A DNA stretch of 64,000 nt. Source: Glycomyces algeriensis (lineage in GTDB: Bacteria; Actinomycetota; Actinomycetes; Mycobacteriales; Micromonosporaceae). Where the stretch lies: assembly GCF_027622855.1 (NCBI RefSeq), contig NZ_JAPZVR010000003.1, positions 1 to 64,000 on the forward strand, given 5' to 3'. Below are positions 17,242 to 26,158 of the stretch, in pieces (positions within the stretch are counted from its first letter, which is position 1; the number at the start of each line of letters is the position of its first letter). Below the pieces are notes generated by a model. That model saw only the letters and a program-made list of their open reading frames with translations. It had not been told where the DNA came from and did no database searches. The position numbers were made by a program, and so were the translations under genes.

Positions 17242-18129
17242 CTAGCGGGCGTCCGCCTTCAGGCGCTCGATCGACTCGTCGTCGCAGGTCGTCCAGAACT
17301 CCCCCACCACGTCCTCCAGCTGCTCCATCGAGCCGGCGTCGAAGAGGTGGTCCTGGTACTTCGTGATGTCGTAGTCGATGGTGCCCATCGTGACCAGGTC
17401 GAGCGGCATGATCTCCATGCCCCGGAACTCGTCGATCTCCCCGTACGAGGACAGGATGCCCGCGCCGTAGGCCTTCAGGCCGTCCTTCTCGCTCATGACC
17501 CCGAACTCGAGGGTGAACCAGAAGACGCGGGAGACGAACTCGAGCGCGTCCTCGGAGTGGACGCGGCGGGCCGCCTCGCCCGCGGCCCGGTACAGGGCGG
17601 CGAAGCGCGGCGAGGCGAGGGCGTTGGCGTGGCCGATGACCTCGTGGATGACGTCCGGCTCCGGCGTGTACAGCGGCACCGAGTGGTGGCGGATGTACTG
17701 GGTCGCGTGGAACCTCCCGTCCGAGAGCACCCCGTAGAACTCGCGCAGGGGCACCAGGCCTGCCGCGGGCAGGTAGCTGAAGCCGGTGAGCGGCTCCAGG
17801 GCCTCGGAGACCTCGTGGAGCTGCGGGATGTGGTCGGCGGGGAGTTTGAGGCGCTCGGCGCCCTCCAGGTACTCGTGTGCGGCCAGGGCCTGGTGCTTCA
17901 CGGAGAGTTCGGCGCTGACCAGCCGCCAGATCTCGTGCTCGGTGTCGGAGTAGGAAACGGTCGGCATGGGTAGGCCGGGCTTCCAGTCCAGTGCGAGGGC
18001 CGCGATGGCGTTGCGCCGGTCGCGGTACTCGGGGTCGGCGAAGCCCGGGTGGTTCTCACCCAGTTCCACGACGACCGTGCCGTCGGCGTCGGTGTTGACC
18101 GGCGCGAAGTACTGTCCTTCTTCGAACAT
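17242..18129 (-). CDS. phhA: phenylalanine 4-monooxygenase
   Basis: A 295-aa iron- and pterin-dependent aromatic amino acid hydroxylase, expected to turn phenylalanine into tyrosine in the cytosol. The iron ligands are the two histidines of HEVIGHANAL and the glutamate of FWFTLEFGV. The pterin/substrate region is FSYLPAAGLVPLREFYGVLSDGRF-like (read in two parts) with ATQYIRHHS before the first ligand. Length and motifs match bacterial single-domain enzymes without an ACT domain. No tyrosine-catabolic genes or pterin-recycling partner lie beside it. The next gene upstream on this strand is hoxX, 121 bp away, with a tandem repeat between them. Confidence 0.93.
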   Translation of the reverse strand: MFEEGQYFAPVNTDADGTVVVELGENHPGFADPEYRDRRNAIAALALDWKPGLPMPTVSYSDTEHEIWRLVSAELSVKHQALAAHEYLEGAERLKLPADHIPQLHEVSEALEPLTGFSYLPAAGLVPLREFYGVLSDGRFHATQYIRHHSVPLYTPEPDVIHEVIGHANALASPRFAALYRAAGEAARRVHSEDALEFVSRVFWFTLEFGVMSEKDGLKAYGAGILSSYGEIDEFRGMEIMPLDLVTMGTIDYDITKYQDHLFDAGSMEQLEDVVGEFWTTCDDESIERLKADAR

Positions 18130-18197
18130 GTGAACAGTCCATCAGGTGGGACGGCCCCTGTCAACGCACTGGCGAGACTGGCAAACCCTCTCCGGCC

Positions 18198-18269
18198 CCG
18201 CCTCGCGTGAAGCGGGGCCTCCCTCCTCATTTGAAGCGGAGCTGCTCTCCTCACTTGAAGCGGAGCTTC
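18198..18269 (-). repeat. three 24-bp tandem repeats spanning the hoxX stop codon
   Basis: Three consecutive 24-bp units (18269-18246, 18245-18222, 18221-18198, minus strand) share GCTCCGCTTCAAGTGAGGAG in first form. Units 1 and 2 differ at only a few positions; unit 3 is more diverged. Unit 1 contains the hoxX stop codon, so the last codons and stop have been copied downstream. Confidence 0.8.
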
Positions 18270-19906
18270 TCCGGGGTCTCGGTCGGGGCCGACTTGCCGA
18301 GGAACGCGCGGCGCTTCCCGTGGAAGCCGTGCCGGTCGTCGAACATGTCGCGGGCCATCTCGGCCAGCTCGATCGTCCGGTAGTACGACAGGGGCTTGGA
18401 CTCGGCGCGGCGGCGGCCCTTCGCGGCGAACATGCGCCCGCGCGTGACCGGGTCGTTGTAGCCGATCGCGACGGCGCGCAGCCAGCGCTGGAACTCGTCC
18501 CAGTCGCGCGGGCCGACCGCGCCGATGAGGCCCATCTGCTTGGCCTCGGTGGCGGAGACCGGCAGCTTCTCCCCCAGGAGGCGGGCGGCGGCCTGCTCGC
18601 CGACGCGGTTGGCGACCGACCAGGTGTGCAGCTCGGAGCCGTAGATGCCCATGTCGTAGTACGGGTTCAGGACGGTGCCGTCGCGGGCGACGGTGACGTC
18701 GGCGCAGAGGGCGGCCATGACCCCGCCCGCGCCCGCGTTCGCGGAGAAGGCGGCGACGGTGAGCTGCTCGGCCTCGGCGATCGCGAGGCACAGGTCGTCG
18801 ATGGCGTTGATGTTGTCCCAGGCCTCGGCGGCGGGGTCCGCGGCGGCGTCGATGACGCCGAGGTGGATGCCGTTGGAGAAGGCGTGCTCGGTGCCGGTGA
18901 GGACGAGGATGCGGGTGTCCTCGGTGAGGGCCTTCTCGACCGCTCCGGTGAGGCGGCGGCACTGCTCGGTGTGCATGGCGCCGTTGTAGGAGCGGATGGT
19001 GAGGTAGCCGATGTCGCCTTCGCGGCGGTAGACGGTCTCGGCGATCGCGTCGGGCGCGGGCTTGAAGGGCGCGTGGGCGGCGTCGATGACCATGGCGGCC
19101 GGGAGTTTCGGGCCCCGCTTCTTTTCGAGCAGGGCGGCGTAGCCGACCCAGAGGGTGCCGCGGCCGGTGGCGAAGGCGATGGATTCGCAGTCGCGGCCGA
19201 CGATGGTGCCGGGTTCGGCGCCGGTGTCCTCGCTGACGGCGGCGGCGTCGAAGAGGCAGTAGGTGCGGCCGTCCAGGATTGCGGGCGCGCCGGGTGCGCC
19301 GTCGGCGGCGGCGATGCGGCGGGCGAGCTCGGTCGCGGAGGCGCGCCAGTCGAGTTCGAAGGCGCTGCGGCGCAGCAGCGGGAGCTCGCCGGTGCCCGGA
19401 ACCGGCAGGGGCAGCTCCTCGGCGGGGACCGGGCGGTCGCCGCCCTGGACCTTGCGGATGACGGTGGCGACGCACTCCATGGCGGCGTCGGCCACGCGGC
19501 TGTTGTAGAGCGCCGATTTCGTGATGCCCTCAGGGACGTCGAATGTGGAGCAGGCCCAGACGGGGCCGGCGTCCATCTCCTCCACCGCGGAGAGCGCGGT
19601 GACGCCCCAGCGGGGACCCTGGCCGAGCAGGGTGTGGTCGAGTGAGGAGGGTCCGCGGTCGCCGACCGGTCCGGGGTGGACGATCACGGTCGTCCAGCGG
19701 CGCCAGACCGCTTCGGGCACACGGTGCTTGAGGAACGGGCACAGGATGAGGTCGGGGTCGATGCGCTCGACCGCGCGGACCAGCGTCTCGGGGTCCTTGT
19801 GGGCCGGGGCGAGTTCCACGCCGACCTCGTGCCCCTGCTCGCGCAGGGTGCACCAGACGCGCTGGGTGAGTCCGTTGAATGCGGACACCAGCAGCAGGAT
19901 CTTCAA
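18251..19906 (-). CDS. hoxX: HoxX-like hydrogenase maturation protein (formyl transferase plus crotonase domain)
   Basis: A 551-aa two-domain protein. Residues 1-270 resemble a formyl-tetrahydrofolate-using formyltransferase (DLILCPFLKHRVPEAVW, then the HPGPVGDRGPSSLD signature). Residues about 280-551 are an enoyl-CoA hydratase/crotonase fold (TGTEHAFSNGIHLGVIDAA, SANAGAGGVMAALCADVTVA). HoxX/HypX makes the CO ligand of [NiFe]-hydrogenases from formyl-tetrahydrofolate under aerobic conditions. No hydrogenase or hypA-F gene is in the window, so either these lie elsewhere or this protein has another job. ATG 19906 (MKILLLVSAFNGLT) is family-like. mshC lies 71 bp upstream on the same strand, possibly in one transcript. 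Confidence 0.85.
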   Translation of the reverse strand: MKILLLVSAFNGLTQRVWCTLREQGHEVGVELAPAHKDPETLVRAVERIDPDLILCPFLKHRVPEAVWRRWTTVIVHPGPVGDRGPSSLDHTLLGQGPRWGVTALSAVEEMDAGPVWACSTFDVPEGITKSALYNSRVADAAMECVATVIRKVQGGDRPVPAEELPLPVPGTGELPLLRRSAFELDWRASATELARRIAAADGAPGAPAILDGRTYCLFDAAAVSEDTGAEPGTIVGRDCESIAFATGRGTLWVGYAALLEKKRGPKLPAAMVIDAAHAPFKPAPDAIAETVYRREGDIGYLTIRSYNGAMHTEQCRRLTGAVEKALTEDTRILVLTGTEHAFSNGIHLGVIDAAADPAAEAWDNINAIDDLCLAIAEAEQLTVAAFSANAGAGGVMAALCADVTVARDGTVLNPYYDMGIYGSELHTWSVANRVGEQAAARLLGEKLPVSATEAKQMGLIGAVGPRDWDEFQRWLRAVAIGYNDPVTRGRMFAAKGRRRAESKPLSYYRTIELAEMARDMFDDRHGFHGKRRAFLGKSAPTETPEKLRFK

Positions 19907-19977
19907 TTCGACTCCAGGAGGACGGGGAGTCGGCCACGCTCAACTTCGAGCGTACCGATACTCGGCATTTCGCACAA

Positions 19978-21219
19978 TCAGCGCGTGCAGTCTATTCCGA
20001 GCAGTCCTCGCATCGTGTCGCGGGCGAGCGTCGGGGCCGAGGGGTCTTCGCCCCCATTCGTCAAGGTTTCGTTCGCCCAGGTGTCGACCGCGGCGAGCGC
20101 CCCGGCGGTGTCCAGATCGTCGGCCAGCCGCTCCCGAACGGCCTTCAGCATCGCGCCGGCGGGGACGGCGAGTTCGCGGGCGGCGGCCTCGCGCCAGCGG
20201 CCCAGGCGCAGTTCGGCCTCGGCCAGCGCGGCGGCGCTCCACTGGCGGTCGGCGCGGTAGTGGTCGGCGAGGAGGGCGAGGCGGACGGCGGCGGGGTCGA
20301 CGCCTTCGGCGCGGAGTTTGGAGACGAACACGAGGTTGCCGAGGGATTTCGACATCTTCTGGCCGTCGAGGCCGATCATGCCGGTGTGGACGTAGTTGCG
20401 CGCGAAGGGGCTGGTGCCGGTGAGGGATTCGGCGTGGGCCGCGGAGAACTCGTGGTGGGGGTAGATGAGGTCGTTGCCGCCGCCCTGCACGTCGATGCTC
20501 TCGCCGAGGTGGTCGAGGGCGATGCAGGCGCATTCGATGTGCCAGCCGGGGCGGCCGGGGCCGACGGGCGAGTCCCAGAAGGGTTCACCCGGGCGGGGGG
20601 CGTTCCAGAGGACCGCGTCGAGCGGGTCGCGCTTGCCTTCGCGATCGGGGTCGCCGCCGCGTTCGCGGGAGTAGCGGAGCATGGTCTCGCGGTCGTAGTT
20701 CGACTCGCCGCCGAAGGCGGGGTGGGCGGCTACGGCGTAGTAGACGTCGCCGGATTCGTGGCGGTAGGCGGCGCCGGACTCGAGGAGGCGGGCGATGGCC
20801 TGGCCGACGGAGGGGATGGACTCGACGGCGCCGATGTAGTGGCGGGGCGGGAGGACCTGGAGGGCCTCCATATCCTCGCGGTAGAGGGCGGTCTCGCGCA
20901 GGCCCAGCACCTGCCAGTCGGTGCCGTCGCGCTCGGCGCGTTCGAAGAGCGGTTCGTCGACGTCGGTGACGTTCTGGGCGTAGTGGACGTCGATGCCCTG
21001 GTCGAGCCAGTACCGGTGCACGAGGTCGAAGGTGATCATCGTGGCGGCGTGGCCGAGGTGGGTGGCGTCGTAGGGGGTGATGCCGCAGACGTACATCGAG
21101 GCGCGCTCGGCGCCGGGCTTGACCGTCTCGCGCAGGCCCGCCGACGCGGTGTCGTGCAGGCACAGGGCCGGTCCGTGGCCGGGGAGGGCGGGCAGGTGCG
21201 GGGCGGTCCAGGATTCCAT
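19978..21219 (-). CDS. mshC: mycothiol ligase MshC (cysteine:GlcN-Ins ligase)
   Basis: A 413-aa cysteinyl-tRNA-synthetase-like enzyme that joins cysteine to GlcN-Ins using ATP, the third step of mycothiol synthesis. The class I signatures are ATHLGHAAT (HIGH-like) and GQKMSKSLG (KMSKS), with the zinc-binding region YVCGITPYD and [26 protein letters not shown] matches known MshC N-termini, fixing ATG 21219. TATGAT lies 7 nt upstream, indicating a leaderless mRNA, and a palindromic operator-like sequence overlaps the promoter. The longer frame to 21633 is chance. Presence of mshC marks the organism as an actinomycete. Confidence 0.96.
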   Translation of the reverse strand: MESWTAPHLPALPGHGPALCLHDTASAGLRETVKPGAERASMYVCGITPYDATHLGHAATMITFDLVHRYWLDQGIDVHYAQNVTDVDEPLFERAERDGTDWQVLGLRETALYREDMEALQVLPPRHYIGAVESIPSVGQAIARLLESGAAYRHESGDVYYAVAAHPAFGGESNYDRETMLRYSRERGGDPDREGKRDPLDAVLWNAPRPGEPFWDSPVGPGRPGWHIECACIALDHLGESIDVQGGGNDLIYPHHEFSAAHAESLTGTSPFARNYVHTGMIGLDGQKMSKSLGNLVFVSKLRAEGVDPAAVRLALLADHYRADRQWSAAALAEAELRLGRWREAAARELAVPAGAMLKAVRERLADDLDTAGALAAVDTWANETLTNGGEDPSAPTLARDTMRGLLGIDCTR

Positions 21220-21226
21220 GCCCGCG

Positions 21227-21253
21227 ATCATATTTCGAATACCGGCCGACCGG
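21227..21253 (-). promoter_or_regulatory. mshC promoter with ACCGG...CCGG operator-like element
   Basis: On the minus strand TATGAT (21232-21227) ends 7 nt before the mshC ATG. Immediately upstream is GAATACCGGCCGACCGG (21237-21253 as read on the plus strand), an inverted repeat resembling TetR-family operators. The identical 17 bp occur upstream of the ABC exporter at 42760-42776. Confidence 0.5.
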
Positions 21254-21349
21254 CCAGTGCCGGGCGTCGGCGTCCGATGCGCACTCGTTGTCCTTCTAAG
21301 CGCACCTGAGGCTTTCATGCGAAGGTTGCTCGATGTAACTTGTGTGGTC

Positions 21350-22324
21350 ATGGAACGCCGACCACTTGGACGCAGCGGCATCGAAGTCTCCTCGCTCGGC
21401 CTGGGGACGATGACGTGGACCACCGACGAGGCCGGCCTCGAGGACGCCGCGGCGCAGCTGCAGACGTTCGTGGAGGCCGGCGGCACGCTCGTGGACACCG
21501 CCGACGTGTTCGGGCAGGGCGCGTCCGAAGCGGTGATCGGGCAGCTCATCGGCAAGATCGCGGCCCGGTCGCAGCTGCACATCGCGACCAAGGCCGGGGT
21601 GCGCACGGACGGGGCGCCGCGCAAGCGCGACACGTCGCGCGGGTGGCTGATGCGGTCGCTCGAGGGCTCGCTGCGGCGGCTCGGGACCGATTACATCGAC
21701 CTGTGGATCCTGCACGTGTACGACCCGGACACACCGCTGGAGGAGACCATGTCGGTGCTCGACGCGGCCGTGTCGAGCGGCAAGGTCCGCTACGTGGGAC
21801 TCTCGAACCACACCGGCTGGCAGACCGCGCGGGCGTTCGCGTGGCAGTCGGCGTGGCCGGGGCGGACCCCGATCGTGGCGAACCAGGTCGAGTACTCGCT
21901 GCTGCAGCGCGGGGTCGAGCGGGAGGTCCTGCCGGCCTGCCTCGCCTTGGAGATGGGCGTGCTCGCGTGGTCGCCGCTGGGGCGCGGCGTGCTGACAGGC
22001 AAGTACCGGTTCGGGCGGCCCGCCGATTCGCGGGCGGTCTCGGCGCAGTGGTCGCGGTTCGCCGGGGTGTACCTGGACGAGCGCTCGGCGGGGATCGTCG
22101 AGGCGTGCGCGACCGCGGCCGAAGGGCTCGGGGTGAGCCCGCTGGAGGTGGCGCTGGCGTGGGTGCGCGACCAGCCGGGGGTGGCCTCGGCGATCGTGGG
22201 CGCCCGGAACGCGACGCAGCTGCGGGCGTCGCTCGCGGCCGAGCAGCTGTTCCTGCCGCCGGAGATCCGCCTGGCGCTGGACGACGTCTCCGCACCGACC
22301 GTGGGGTACCCGGAGAGCTACTGA
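21350..22324 (+). CDS. aldo/keto reductase
   Basis: A 324-aa TIM-barrel NADPH-dependent aldo/keto reductase. The N-terminal GLGTMTW, the catalytic Asp of [11 protein letters not shown] (Tyr is replaced by Phe at the usual DTAxxY position) and the [11 protein letters not shown]-type strand ([10 protein letters not shown]) are visible. The cofactor region [17 protein letters not shown] ends the barrel. The Phe in place of the usual catalytic Tyr may lower or change activity. ATG 21350 is preceded at 8 nt by TAACTT (21336-21341), implying a leaderless mRNA. It is divergent from mshC. The substrate cannot be told. A hairpin follows the stop directly. Confidence 0.88.
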   Translation: MERRPLGRSGIEVSSLGLGTMTWTTDEAGLEDAAAQLQTFVEAGGTLVDTADVFGQGASEAVIGQLIGKIAARSQLHIATKAGVRTDGAPRKRDTSRGWLMRSLEGSLRRLGTDYIDLWILHVYDPDTPLEETMSVLDAAVSSGKVRYVGLSNHTGWQTARAFAWQSAWPGRTPIVANQVEYSLLQRGVEREVLPACLALEMGVLAWSPLGRGVLTGKYRFGRPADSRAVSAQWSRFAGVYLDERSAGIVEACATAAEGLGVSPLEVALAWVRDQPGVASAIVGARNATQLRASLAAEQLFLPPEIRLALDDVSAPTVGYPESY

Positions 22325-22350
22325 AGGGCGGGCCCGGCGGGCCCGCCCCT
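22325..22350. terminator. bidirectional terminator
   Basis: A GGGCGGGCCC/GGGCCCGCCC stem with a GGC loop starts right after the aldo/keto reductase stop and ends in CCCTT. Confidence 0.72.
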
Positions 22351-22402
22351 TGGTTTCCTTGCCGCTATTTGCCGTCGCCCAGCAGCGCCCATTGCAGGCT
22401 CA

Positions 22403-22879
22403 CTAGTTCGCCATGCCTGCGATCCATTCGTCGACGCGGCGCTCGCCCTCTTCGCGCGAGACGTCCTCGACGCGGGTCATGATCGACCAGCGGCGGCCGA
22501 ACGGGTCGGCGATGGACGCGTACCGGTCGCCGGTGAGGAACACCGCGGGCTCCTCGCGCACGGTGGCGCCGGCCTCGACGGCCTTGGCGTACACCGCATC
22601 GCAGTCCTCGACGTAGAGGACGAGGCTCGCGGTGATCTGTTCCGGGTCGGGCGAGGCCATGCCCCAGGCCGGGTTCGCGTCGCCGAGCTGCAGGATCGAA
22701 TTCCCGATCCTGATCTCGCAGTGCGCGATGGTGCCGTCGGGCATGTCGTTGCGGGTCAGGACTTCCGCGCCGAAGACCTCTTTGTAGAACTCGACGGCCT
22801 TGGCGCCGTCGTTGACGACGATGAACGGCGTGATGCTGTGGTAGCCGTCCGGGATCGGGTTCACCTTGTTCTCACTCAT
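22403..22879 (-). CDS. VOC-family (PhnB/glyoxalase-like) protein
   Basis: A 158-aa vicinal-oxygen-chelate fold protein with the two beta-alpha-beta3 repeats of PhnB/YdhA-like members: SITPFIVVNDGAKAVEFYKEVFGAE, MPDGTIAHCEIRIGNSILQLGDA, then VEDCDAVYAKAVEAGA and IADPFGRRWSIMTRVED. Metal-binding roles are only partly conserved, so it may bind rather than transform a ligand. ATG 22879 (MSENKVNPIPDGY) fits the family. It faces away from an AraC-type regulator 73 bp off and may be its target. The extension to 23383 is antisense to that regulator. Confidence 0.85.
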   Translation of the reverse strand: MSENKVNPIPDGYHSITPFIVVNDGAKAVEFYKEVFGAEVLTRNDMPDGTIAHCEIRIGNSILQLGDANPAWGMASPDPEQITASLVLYVEDCDAVYAKAVEAGATVREEPAVFLTGDRYASIADPFGRRWSIMTRVEDVSREEGERRVDEWIAGMAN

Positions 22880-22952
22880 GGCCCCAGTCTCGCCCGGTGC
22901 GGCCGGGCTCGCTTGTAAAAAAACGACGTACCCCCGGGGTAGTTTTCGGGAC

Positions 22953-23789
22953 GTGAACGGAGCTACGGCGAGCGACAAGGGCCTGCTGCGACCGCAGGAG
23001 GCCGTGCACTTCATCGACCTGCGGCGATACCGCGAGACGGGCCTGCTCGGGCAGTACGTCGAGCGGTACTGGTCGGTCCACTGGGACCTGCCGGAGGGCG
23101 CTTCGTACGAGTCGGTGGTGATCCCGCACCCGTGCGTGAACCTGAGCTTCATGCCGGTGATCGGCGCCGAGCTGCACGGGCCCGGCATCGCGGTCTCGCG
23201 GCACCCGCTCACCGGCCGCGGCCGCGTGTTCGGCGTGAAGTTCCGGCCGGGCGGGTTCACGGCGTTCAGCGGCGTGGCGGGTGCGGCGCTGGCGGACTGG
23301 TCGGCGGGCGCGGCCACCGTGTTCGGCCCCGAGGCCGACGAGTTGAACGCGATCGTGATGAGCGGCGGGGACATCGACGCCATCCAGGTGGTGTCCCGGT
23401 TCCTCGCCGAGCGCGTCCCGGAGCGGCCCGACCCCCGCTACGGGCGGGTGCTCGCGGTGGTGCGAGCGATGCTCGAGGACCGCTCGATCACGCGCGTTGA
23501 CGAGGTGGCAGCCCGCTTCGCCATGTCCCCCAAGACACTCCAGCGGCTCTTCCAGGACTTCCTGGGGCTCGGCCCGAAGACCTTGATCCAGCGGTACCGC
23601 CTCCACGACGCGGCCGACCGCCTCGCCGAGGACCCGCAGGCGGACCTGGCCCGCCTCGCGGCCGAGCTCGGCTGGTCCGACCACGCCCACTTCACCCACG
23701 ACTTCAAGAACCTCATCGGCTACCCGCCCTCCGAGTACGCCGCGCAGTGCGCGACGGCCGGGAGGGAGCTGGTCATGGCGCACCGGTGA
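22953..23789 (+). CDS. AraC-family transcriptional regulator
   Basis: A 278-aa regulator. The N-terminal half (residues 15-150) is the DUF6597-like sensor common in actinobacterial AraC proteins (YVERYWSVHWDLPEG, GVKFRPGGF). The C-terminal 100 residues form two helix-turn-helix units (VDEVAARFAMSPKTLQRLFQ and LARLAAELGWSDHAHFTHDFK). GTG 22953 is preceded at 7 nt by TAGTTT (22940-22945), consistent with a leaderless mRNA. It is divergent from the VOC-family gene. The ligand is unknown. Confidence 0.88.
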   Translation: MNGATASDKGLLRPQEAVHFIDLRRYRETGLLGQYVERYWSVHWDLPEGASYESVVIPHPCVNLSFMPVIGAELHGPGIAVSRHPLTGRGRVFGVKFRPGGFTAFSGVAGAALADWSAGAATVFGPEADELNAIVMSGGDIDAIQVVSRFLAERVPERPDPRYGRVLAVVRAMLEDRSITRVDEVAARFAMSPKTLQRLFQDFLGLGPKTLIQRYRLHDAADRLAEDPQADLARLAAELGWSDHAHFTHDFKNLIGYPPSEYAAQCATAGRELVMAHR

Positions 23790-23800
23790 CCGCTAGACGG

Positions 23801-24175
<375 letters not shown>

Positions 24176-24287
24176 TGTCGTGCCTCCTCGGATCGCGAGG
24201 GCCTGCCTCCATCATCGCCCCGGCAGCCGGTCTGAGGCCGCGAACGCCCGATCGGACCGGTGCGCCGACCGGCCGGGTCTGGCCCGA

Positions 24288-24317
24288 GGGCCGGATCGCG
24301 GTGCGGCGATCCGGCCC
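24288..24317 (-). terminator. terminator of the ABC-F gene
   Basis: A perfect 12-bp stem GGGCCGGATCGC with a 6-nt loop begins 2 nt beyond the ABC-F stop codon. Confidence 0.75.
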
Positions 24318-24318
24318 C

Positions 24319-25959
24319 TCAGGCGAGGATCGTGCCGGCGTCCATCTCCAGGTGGCGGCCTTGGAAGGACTCGCGGAGGCGGCGGTCGTGGCTGACCAGG
24401 ACCACCGTTCCCGCATAGCCCCGCAGCGCCTCCTGCAACTGCTCGGCCAGCAGCGGCGACAGGTGGTTGGTCGGCTCGTCCAAGAGCAGGACGTCGACCG
24501 GCCGCGACACGAGCCTGGCGAGTTCGAGGCGGCGGCGCTGGCCGACCGAGAGCGCCGACACCTGGGTGCCGAACTGGTCGTGGCCGAACAGGCCCAGCCG
24601 GTCGAGCGCCTCGGCGTGCTCTTCGAGCGTGCCGACGCGGCCTGCGGCGAAGGCCCGCAGGACCGACTGGCGGCCCGAGCCCGGGCCGGCGAGCTGGCGC
24701 AGGTGGCCGATCGCACCAGTGCGTTCGACCTCGCCTTGGTCGGGCTCGAGTTCACCGGCGAGGACCCGCATCAACGTGGTCTTGCCCGCGCCGTTCGGAC
24801 CGGTGATGAGGATCCGCTCGCCCCGGGCGATCGTCAGCTCGTCCACCTTGAGCCGGTCGGCCACGCGGATGTCCTTCAGCGCCAAGGCGGTGGCCTTGGT
24901 GTCCGCGCCGGTGGTCTCCAGGCCCGACTCGAACCGCATCGGCTCGGGCGGCCTCGGGACCGGGTGCTCCCGGAGCCGTTCGAGCATCTGCTTCGCGACC
25001 CTGATGCGGCTGCCCGCGCCGTGGTCGCGGTTGCGGGCCCGGAACGCGCCGGTGGACATGTTGGCCATCGGGAGCTTGCGCGGGATCGCGGCCATGCGGC
25101 CCGCGTTGTGGTCCACGATGCCTTCCTGGCGTTCGACTTCGGCGGTCCAGCGTTCGTAGGCCTCCTGCGCCTGCTGGCGTTCGGTCTCCTTTGCGACGAG
25201 GTACCCGGCGTACCCGTTGCCGTAGCGCCGGGCGCTGCGGTCGGCCACTTCGAGCATGGTGGTGGTGATGGCCTCCAGGAACGCCCGGTCGTGGGTCACG
25301 GCGACCACGGTGCCGGGCCAGTCGCGCAGTTGCGCTTCCAGCCAGGTCACGGCGTTGTCGTCGAGGTCGTTCGACGGTTCGTCGAGCAGCAGGAGCGCGG
25401 GCCTGGCCGCGAGGGTCGCGGCCAGCATGAGCCGCGACCGCTCGCCGCCCGAGAGCGTCCCCAAGGGACGGCCCCGGTCGAGGCCTGGCAGTCCGAGGAC
25501 CTCCAGTGCCCGATCGACGCGGAGGTCGGCGTCCCAGCCTTCGCGGGCTTCGAAGTGCGCCAGGAGATCGGCGTACCGCTCGCCCGCGGCTTCGTTGTCG
25601 TCGGCGAGCTCCCGTTCGGTCTCGCGCATCTGCCGCTCGATCTCGCGGAGGTCCGCGAGGGCGAGGTCGATGGCGTCGGCGACCGTGTCGTGCTCGGGCA
25701 GGTCGAGCTGCTGCGGCAGGTAGCCGATGCCTCCAGGGGAGGCGATCGTCAGTTCGCCGTTGTCGGGCGCCTCGCCCGCGCTGTCAGGCCTTGCGGCCGC
25801 GGCGATGAGCCTGAGCAGGGTGGACTTGCCGGAGCCGTTGTCGCCGATGATCCCGAGCTTCTCCCCCGGCTTGACGGTGAAGCTGACGCGGTCGAGGACG
25901 AGGTGGTCGGCGTAGCGCTTGGTGATGTCTACAAGGGTCAGTTGGGCATGGCGGAACAT
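24319..25959 (-). CDS. antibiotic-resistance-type ABC-F protein
   Basis: A 546-aa soluble ABC-F protein with two ATPase domains and no membrane segment. NBD1: Walker A GDNGSGKST, signature LSGGERSR, Walker B LLLLDEPSNDLD. The roughly 85-residue charged linker (KETERQQAQEAYERW to LERLREHP) is the arm that reaches the ribosome's peptidyl-transferase centre in resistance ABC-Fs. NBD2: GPNGAGKTT, LSVGQRRR, LLLDEPTNHLS. The long linker and the actinomycete context resemble macrolide/lincosamide self-resistance proteins such as TlrC, CarA and OleB. ATG 25959 has CTGGAGG 6 nt upstream; the apparent extension to 26007 lacks support. The leader encodes a five-residue peptide and an RNA stem that hides this ribosome site, pointing to drug-inducible translation. 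Drug range cannot be told. Confidence 0.9.
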   Translation of the reverse strand: MFRHAQLTLVDITKRYADHLVLDRVSFTVKPGEKLGIIGDNGSGKSTLLRLIAAAARPDSAGEAPDNGELTIASPGGIGYLPQQLDLPEHDTVADAIDLALADLREIERQMRETERELADDNEAAGERYADLLAHFEAREGWDADLRVDRALEVLGLPGLDRGRPLGTLSGGERSRLMLAATLAARPALLLLDEPSNDLDDNAVTWLEAQLRDWPGTVVAVTHDRAFLEAITTTMLEVADRSARRYGNGYAGYLVAKETERQQAQEAYERWTAEVERQEGIVDHNAGRMAAIPRKLPMANMSTGAFRARNRDHGAGSRIRVAKQMLERLREHPVPRPPEPMRFESGLETTGADTKATALALKDIRVADRLKVDELTIARGERILITGPNGAGKTTLMRVLAGELEPDQGEVERTGAIGHLRQLAGPGSGRQSVLRAFAAGRVGTLEEHAEALDRLGLFGHDQFGTQVSALSVGQRRRLELARLVSRPVDVLLLDEPTNHLSPLLAEQLQEALRGYAGTVVLVSHDRRLRESFQGRHLEMDAGTILA

Positions 25960-25964
25960 GCGCG

Positions 25965-26102
25965 CCTCCAGAAAGCAGTCGTTCGCGAGGGAGATGGTCG
26001 ACGGCACGCGGGAAGCGTTCAGGGCTTCGTGGAATGCGATGCGTGCCTCGGCGGCCGCCGCGGAGCACTGCTCTACGCGAAGGCCTGGCTGCTTTCTAAA
26101 GG
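25965..26102 (-). promoter_or_regulatory. translational attenuator: Shine-Dalgarno-sequestering stem of the ABC-F gene
   Basis: On the minus-strand transcript, CCUUUAGAAAGCAG (26102-26089) can pair with CUGCUUUCUGGAGG (25978-25965): 9 perfect pairs, two G-U, then U-A and two C-G. The 3' arm ends in the GGAGG that serves the ABC-F start. The 5' arm is the end of the leader ORF, including its last sense codon and stop. A ribosome stalled there would free the ribosome site. The pairing is seen; the switch is inferred from the erm/msr paradigm. Confidence 0.75.
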
Positions 26103-26113
26103 AAAATCAACAT
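26096..26113 (-). CDS. leader peptide MLIFL of the ABC-F gene
   Basis: ATG TTG ATT TTC CTT TAG encodes Met-Leu-Ile-Phe-Leu. It begins 8 nt after a consensus TATAAT, so the transcript is leaderless or nearly so and the ribosome would engage this codon first. Its final codons form the 5' arm of the stem that hides the downstream Shine-Dalgarno. The composition, a bulky second residue and Ile/Leu then hydrophobics, resembles short macrolide-responsive pentapeptides. Translation is not proven. Confidence 0.72.
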   Translation of the reverse strand: MLIFL

Positions 26114-26121
26114 CGTGCTCG

Positions 26122-26151
26122 ATTATAGCGGTGAATCGGAGTGCGTGTCCA
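26122..26151 (-). promoter_or_regulatory. promoter of the ABC-F leader and gene
   Basis: TGGACA (26151-26146), an 18-nt spacer and a perfect TATAAT (26127-26122) lie just after the M20-peptidase terminator. This is the closest match to the housekeeping consensus in the window. The predicted transcription start lies within 0-3 nt of the leader ATG. Confidence 0.82.
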
Positions 26152-26158
26152 GAATCTG

